A stretch of DNA of 12,733 nt from Dimargaris cristalligena (taxonomy: Eukaryota; Kickxellomycota; Dimargaritomycetes; Dimargaritales; Dimargaritaceae). The stretch covers positions 1 to 12,733 of the forward strand of contig JANBQC010000718.1 in NCBI GenBank assembly GCA_027576995.1, read 5' to 3'. The position numbers were made by a program, and so were the translations under genes. Of this stretch, positions 8,473 to 12,733 are shown piece after piece. How positions within the stretch are numbered: the first letter of the stretch is position 1; each line of letters opens with the position of its first letter. Below the pieces are notes generated by a model. That model was given only the letters and a program-made list of their open reading frames with translations, was not told where the DNA came from and made no database searches.

Positions 8473-9690
8473 CTAACTAGCGTCGTCCGGCATGACTTCC
8501 AGGTCCACCACAGCCGCGACTGCGTCCGTGGGCACGGCCACAGCCACAGCCACGGTGGTGTCAACGACCTGGTCGCTCGGCGAGGGTTCGGGGGGATCCA
8601 GGGGCATCAGAGTGGTCGAGTTGCCCGTTTCCAACCACTCTTCCATCGCCTGCCGGGCCGACGATTCGAGTTCGTTCCACAGTAGGGTATCCGAGCTATT
8701 CGCGATATCGGACGGGTTATCGCTGCTGCGAATCTGGGCCACGAGCCGGGGTTCAGCTGCGAACGCGTACAAATGGCCCTGCCCGGTCAAATCAGCGATG
8801 GAGGCATCGATGGCCTGGGTAGGGGCCCGGAGCAGACGTAAAAGTTTGGCGGCGCCGCGGAAGGACACCATGTACCCGTGGGTGCACCACGGACCACGGA
8901 GAATACGAATGCCGTGGGCCGTGTCGTACATGGGCCCGACGTAATAACCGACACTGCAGTGGCCCAAGTAAAACATGTCCCAGTTGTCGGGTAGGTGGTT
9001 GAGGTACTCCTCGACGCGGTCCGTCACATCCTGGGTCAGGTCAATGTCGTCCTCCATGATCAGGGCCCGCGGGTAACCGTTGGTTACGATATCTTGGTAA
9101 ATGTGCATGTGACTGCGCCAGCAGGCGAGCGTACTGTCGTCGAGGCTGCTTTCCTTGGTCGCCGCGGGCACGAAATTGATCATATCGGGGGTCGTGCCGT
9201 CGCTGAATTCGACGGGAATGTCGAGGTACCGCATTAAATCGACCATGTAGTCGCGACGGTCGTACCGTTTGGCCAGATTAATCATGTAGGCGTGACCAAA
9301 CACTTGTTCGGTGTGGTCTGTTTTGTTCTGGAGTAGCTGGCGCTGACTTTCCTCGGGGCTAAGGGGCGGCGGCGGGTCCCGGTGGGTGTTGGCCTGGATT
9401 TGTTGGAGGAGGCGGGTGTCCGCTAGGCCCTGTTGTTGACTGTCCCAAAGGGAATGGGAGTTGTACATTGTCACGCCTAGGGTTAGAAACGCAACGATCC
9501 CGAACATGGTGACTAGCAGGCGCGAGAAGGGGCGGCTACGGTGGTGGTATCGAGCCTGGTCGGGGGCGTAAAGTTCGAGGGGTGAGTCGGACAAGGGGTC
9601 CAGAATTACATCCTCGCCCTCGGGGAATTTGGTGCTTGCCAGGCGCTCCTCCTCACCAAAATCCAGTGACCGTACTGTCGAATCACTCAT
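8473..9690 (-). CDS. Family 25 glycosyltransferase, type II membrane protein, 405 residues
   Basis: This is a single exon with its ATG at 9690. The product has a cytosolic N-terminal tail of about 55 residues, one transmembrane segment at about 57-76 (LLVTMFGIVAFLTLG), a stem with a Pro run (106-109), and a GT25 domain at about 133-330. The domain shows the family landmarks in order: AYMINLAKRYDRR (134-146), ACWRSHMHIYQDI (189-201), the acidic metal or sugar-nucleotide motif LIMEDDID (210-217), WDMFYLGHC (237-245), CTHGYMVS (269-276), AIDASIAD (293-300) and AEPRLVAQ (312-319). GT25 includes bacterial lipooligosaccharide galactosyltransferases and the animal collagen galactosyltransferases, and fungi carry members of unknown acceptor. 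Placement in the Golgi or ER lumen and a galactose donor are inferences. N-glycosylation sequons occur at NKT 122 and NSS 331. The tail after about 355 is low complexity, with an Ala/Val-rich run. Codon use is rich in G or C at third positions, like MRP51. Confidence 0.85.
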   Translation of the reverse strand: MSDSTVRSLDFGEEERLASTKFPEGEDVILDPLSDSPLELYAPDQARYHHRSRPFSRLLVTMFGIVAFLTLGVTMYNSHSLWDSQQQGLADTRLLQQIQANTHRDPPPPLSPEESQRQLLQNKTDHTEQVFGHAYMINLAKRYDRRDYMVDLMRYLDIPVEFSDGTTPDMINFVPAATKESSLDDSTLACWRSHMHIYQDIVTNGYPRALIMEDDIDLTQDVTDRVEEYLNHLPDNWDMFYLGHCSVGYYVGPMYDTAHGIRILRGPWCTHGYMVSFRGAAKLLRLLRAPTQAIDASIADLTGQGHLYAFAAEPRLVAQIRSSDNPSDIANSSDTLLWNELESSARQAMEEWLETGNSTTLMPLDPPEPSPSDQVVDTTVAVAVAVPTDAVAAVVDLEVMPDDAS

Positions 9691-11317
9691 GGTTAAATGC
9701 AGGAACTCGATAAGTTCAGGACTAAGTGGCGAAAAGGTATAGCTATGGGGGTGTTATAATTGGCAGTGTCGGCGACAAAGGTAAGCAGGCCGCTATTATC
9801 AGGGGGCTAAGCTGAGGGCTATAAAGTAGGGGCTTTAAAAGAAGCAGGTCGATCGGGAAGAGCCGAAGTCAAACTTGTATTTCCGGGAACAAATAACGTA
9901 TGAAGGTATTTACTTCCCTTACCTGAATACGAACGGTGATCAAACCTAGCTTAATCAGGGTTTTAGTTAAAATCCCAGGTGCACCAAACCGGTAGAATGA
10001 ACCAGGTTATCGGGTTTATCAAATGTCTCACTTGAGTCTATACCCGTTCTCACTTGGTCGACCCCGTCTATTAACTTATACTGCCAAGTGCCCATTTTTA
10101 TCGTAATCCGAATACAGACCGTCCTACTCAGTGCTCACTGTATGTAAAGTGAAACCACGATAATTATAGTAAAGATTGTATTGCGCAAAGCCCGATACCT
10201 GAGAAGCGGGTTTCTTTAATCACTGATCAAATGGGGTCAGCGATGGCAGAGCAGATTCAGCGTATAGTTACCAGTATTGCATGTCCTATTACTTCAGATT
10301 CACGCTGGATAGTTTAATCACCCAGCTAGGGCTCAAAAACCCTTTGGTTCCAGCTGCGGATTCACAGTTACCAATGCACGGTAGGGTAACTTGATTATAC
10401 GTGTCTATTTGAAACCTAAACCGGGACTTACTCTACCGACGAATTGGTAGCTGGTTTCTAGGGATTTGAATGGTACGAAATCAACACCCTTCTCGATCAT
10501 CTTGAATTGTACGGTTTTGTTCGGCAATCTACATTAAGTTCTGGGAGGTTAGTCATCCATCGGTATTCCTGTACATCTATGACCCACTCTCTCCGTTCTG
10601 CCGAACGACTATAATTGCCTACTAATGTAGTGGATGATAGGAAGGTTAAAAATAGAATTAGAAACAGGATATCTTATTATAGTTACAAAACCGGTCTATC
10701 CTTTGATCAATCTGCAACTCGATGACCATCCGATTATTCACACTCAACCTCTTGGGCTTCTAGCCTACCCACAAGATTTCTCTAGCGAACGCTGGGTGTT
10801 GTATTCAAATCCCTTAGCAGTGCATTATCCTGGTGCACATTTTTACATTACAACGGCAACTTTGGAGTGACATTAGATTCATTGTGCAATATTAGGAATG
10901 CATCAGTGCATAACTCTCTAGGATGTTCAGCCGGTCTTCCACTTGTACGATACCTACTCAGGTTTTTTGGGATCACGAAAGACGGGCCACTGGCGCTTCT
11001 CATTCAACCCGGTATGGTTAGCTTCTACACTGACCTCTTTGCCTACCACGACATTCGCTCCTCACTTGCTAGTTTTGTTCATGTGTCCCGTTTTCCTTCT
11101 TTCCACATTTCCTTCACTTAGGTGAATCCGCGATTGCCCATTTTCTCCACCACCTCCGCCACCTTTCCGCTACTCCCCGGTTCCTACATTTCCTGCTACC
11201 ATTGTTCATGCCTGACGTTTCACGTCTTCCACTCCCTGGCCCCATCTGCCTCTTCCTCGCCGAACACCACTTCCCCCCGTCACCACCCCTACTTCGGCCC
11301 AGCTGCTATTCTATTTT
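9691..11317. other. Divergent spacer between the glycosyltransferase and MED21
   Basis: This is about 1.6 kb with no gene I can support. From about 10150 to 11120 there are several open stretches of 50 to 85 codons in changing frames (10151-10314, 10462-10611, 10634-10870 with an ATG, and 10867-11121 starting at GTG). They read somewhat protein-like but are not joined by convincing splice sites and match no family I know. They also lack the G/C third-base bias of the flanking genes. The part from about 11040 is strongly pyrimidine-rich and runs into MED21 as a leader. No tRNA, snRNA or repeat was recognised. Confidence 0.5.
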
Positions 11318-11926
11318 ATGAGTGGCTCATCGTTCTCGTCGTTGTCCACCACCACCATTGCTACTACTACTCCCACTACCACCTCTGTCCCCCCCTCCGC
11401 TTCCGCATCCGCTCCCACCGCCCCCACATCCCACTCCTCCACCATTCTCCCACCCAACACCGTGGAGTCCCCACCCCGTGAGCTCGAGTATTCCCTCATG
11501 GATCGGGTTACCCAACTGCAAGACAGTATCGACCAAATGTCGCAAATGTTCGTCAGCGGCCTGGACTATTTACATACCCGGGCCCCTCTAGTGGCCGTGA
11601 CCACCACCACATCCGGCCCCGTGGCGCCGATCCCCGTGACGAAATCCAATGAGCGCGCTGAACGACCCGCGGACATGGAGACGTTTATGCGTGAGTTTGC
11701 CACGGATTTGTGCCAGCAAAACCGGACCATCGATACGCTCATCGGGGCCCTTCCGCCCCAGGAACTTTCCGACGGGGAACAGGTCCGCGCTTTCGAGGAC
11801 TTGGCCGCGGACAATGAACTCGCTGCGGCCCAGTTACGGTCGGCGGTTCAGCAGGCTCGGATCATGTTGGACTATACCGTGGCTGCCTTGCGGCTCATCG
11901 CCCAAGACCAGGCCCAGGATGGCTAA
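11318..11926 (+). CDS. MED21: Mediator complex subunit 21 (MED21/Srb7), 142 or 202 residues
   Basis: MED21 pairs with MED7 in the middle module of Mediator, which connects activators to RNA polymerase II. The family core is clear: MDRVTQLQDSIDQMSQMF at 61-78 and GLDYLHTRAP at 81-90. A linker follows, then a conserved second helical part with RPADMETFMREFA (116-128), TIDTLIGALP (138-147), and a C-terminal coiled-coil helix to 202. From the second start at 11498 the protein is 142 residues, the usual size of MED21 (about 140 in yeast). The first in-frame ATG, 11318, adds 60 residues of Ser, Thr, Pro and Ala that look like translated pyrimidine-rich leader. Context favours 11498 (G at +4, family start MDRVTQLQ). 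ATG 11318 has T at -3 and A at +4, a weak context, so both starts could be used by leaky scanning. The stop is TAA at 11924. Confidence 0.87.
   Translation: MSGSSFSSLSTTTIATTTPTTTSVPPSASASAPTAPTSHSSTILPPNTVESPPRELEYSLMDRVTQLQDSIDQMSQMFVSGLDYLHTRAPLVAVTTTTSGPVAPIPVTKSNERAERPADMETFMREFATDLCQQNRTIDTLIGALPPQELSDGEQVRAFEDLAADNELAAAQLRSAVQQARIMLDYTVAALRLIAQDQAQDG
11498..11500 (+). promoter_or_regulatory. Preferred MED21 start codon
   Basis: This ATG begins MDRVTQLQ, where fungal and animal MED21 proteins normally begin. It restores the family length of about 140 residues. It is in frame with the upstream ATG at 11318. Confidence 0.65.
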
Positions 11927-11936
11927 TATTAAGGGA

Positions 11937-11942
11937 AATAAA
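11937..11942 (+). promoter_or_regulatory. Possible poly(A) signal of MED21
   Basis: AATAAA begins 11 bases after the MED21 stop codon. That is very close, which would give an unusually short 3' UTR, so it may instead be chance in purine-rich sequence. Confidence 0.3.
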
Positions 11943-12692
11943 AGGGAAGGGAAGGGGACCACTCCTCAATGAACCCTGGTCCCCTAATCCCACCCCACCA
12001 CCCACCCTCTGCTTTGGATTATTTTCCATACTCGTCGTGCCTTTGAGAATCACCTGCACAGCCCGTTCCCAAACCAGCATCTTAGTGATTTTTTTTGGTT
12101 GCCGTCCTCTTTCAATGATTCTCTGTATTTCTATCACCACTATTTCCTTATTGGAAAATTTAACATTCTGCTACCCTACTAATGATTTAATACTTTGGTA
12201 CATTCAATTTAGATACTAGATAAAATAGGCTAGTGCCCATAAATAGTTGTGAGAAGCTTAATGTAACTGTATAATGTTTCAGATGTGTCACCCGGGTTCA
12301 TCACTCTTAGTCCCTCAAGAGTCCTGAGGATAGGCTTTTAATGGTAGGTGGGGCTTAGGCTTGCCCAAGTAGGCTACTAGTATCAGGTATAGATATGGTA
12401 ATAATTAATAAAGGCTATAGTAGGTATATGTAAGGGATGTACAGCTGGCACACTTACTAGTCAGATATAGGAGGAGTGAGTATATATGGAAGAAATTCAA
12501 ACCAGCTGTATAAGGTATTACATAATACATGTATAGATGAATATATATAAGAATAACTTTTAACCAGTAATATTGGCCTCATCCAATGGATTTTTTATTA
12601 TACAGTGTGGTGAACTTACCACATTTTTTACTTACTTTTATTTTTATCTATTTTTCGCACTTATCGGAAGTACGCCCCTGATGAGTGAATGA

Positions 12693-12710
12693 GCCCCTGC
12701 CCCTGCCCCT
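12693..12710. repeat. Tandem GCCCCT hexamer, three units
   Basis: Three exact GCCCCT copies lie head to tail near the right edge. A fourth copy at 12674-12679 starts a longer near-identical segment (GCCCCTGATGAGT against GCCCCTGACGAGT at 12705-12717). This suggests a small local duplication. The window ends too soon to show whether the repeat continues in another form. Confidence 0.6.
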
Positions 12711-12733
12711 GACGAGTATGGTCATTTTTCCTC

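Larger units (their letters stand above)
11927..12733. other. Region after MED21 to the window end
   Basis: No gene is visible in these 807 bases. The first part is the MED21 3' end. From about 12140 the sequence is AT-rich with TA-rich runs. The last 60 bases contain three tandem GCCCCT units at 12693-12710, and a 13-base direct repeat (GCCCCTGAYGAGT, one difference) at 12674 and 12705. Short open frames here begin at non-ATG codons or lack any protein pattern. Confidence 0.6.

Noticed and set aside
10519..10606. Inverted 8-mer GTTCGGCA / TGCCGAAC, as possible mobile-element ends
   Set aside because: Many such pairs within 100 bases are expected by chance. There is no target duplication and no transposase.
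11122..11591. Several overlapping plus-strand frames rich in Ser, Pro and His before and inside MED21
   Set aside because: They are shadows of the C/T-rich tract. Only the MED21 frame carries conserved residues.
1..12733. CRISPR arrays, defence islands, operons, toxin modules, transposons
   Set aside because: The window is eukaryotic. No spaced direct repeats, no transposase or reverse-transcriptase motif, and no terminal repeats were seen.

Overview
The window looks like nuclear DNA of a fungus, and I see no bacterial or mobile system in it. The evidence is five protein genes, two of them interrupted by GT-AG introns of 157 to 185 bases with CTAAC-like branch sites, pyrimidine-rich leaders, and gene families typical of fungi: a DSN1/Mis13 kinetochore protein, an Mrp51-type mitochondrial ribosomal protein and a Mediator MED21. 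The sequences are only moderately like ascomycete or basidiomycete relatives as I recall them. An early-diverging lineage (Zoopagomycota or Kickxellomycotina-like) is my guess and is not proven.

Layout, with strands alternating along the window. (1) 388-1768, plus: a two-exon gene for a 407-residue protein with a signal peptide, which I cannot assign to a family. (2) 2535-4795, minus: a five-exon gene for DSN1, 525 residues, with Aurora-type phosphorylation sites, a DFYKHI/EPQRMRQL core and a DPFYILKAL C-terminus. (3) 6867-8030, plus: intronless MRP51-like small-subunit mitoribosome protein. (4) 8473-9690, minus: intronless family 25 glycosyltransferase built as a type II membrane protein. 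(5) 11318 or 11498 to 11926, plus: MED21, with two candidate starts.

Genes 1 and 2 converge on 1769-2534, and genes 3 and 4 converge on 8031-8472. Genes 2 and 3 diverge from a 2.1 kb spacer, and genes 4 and 5 diverge from a 1.6 kb spacer. Those two spacers hold only short open stretches that I could not tie to any protein family.

The genes do not form a pathway. They are housekeeping functions (chromosome segregation, mitochondrial translation, transcription, glycosylation) next to one lineage-specific secreted protein. The points of most interest are the unassigned secreted protein, the reconstructed DSN1 splice structure with a 22-base first coding exon and a tandem NAGNAG acceptor, and the alternative MED21 start that would add a 60-residue Ser/Thr/Pro-rich extension. 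I found no undescribed defence, mobile or RNA system.
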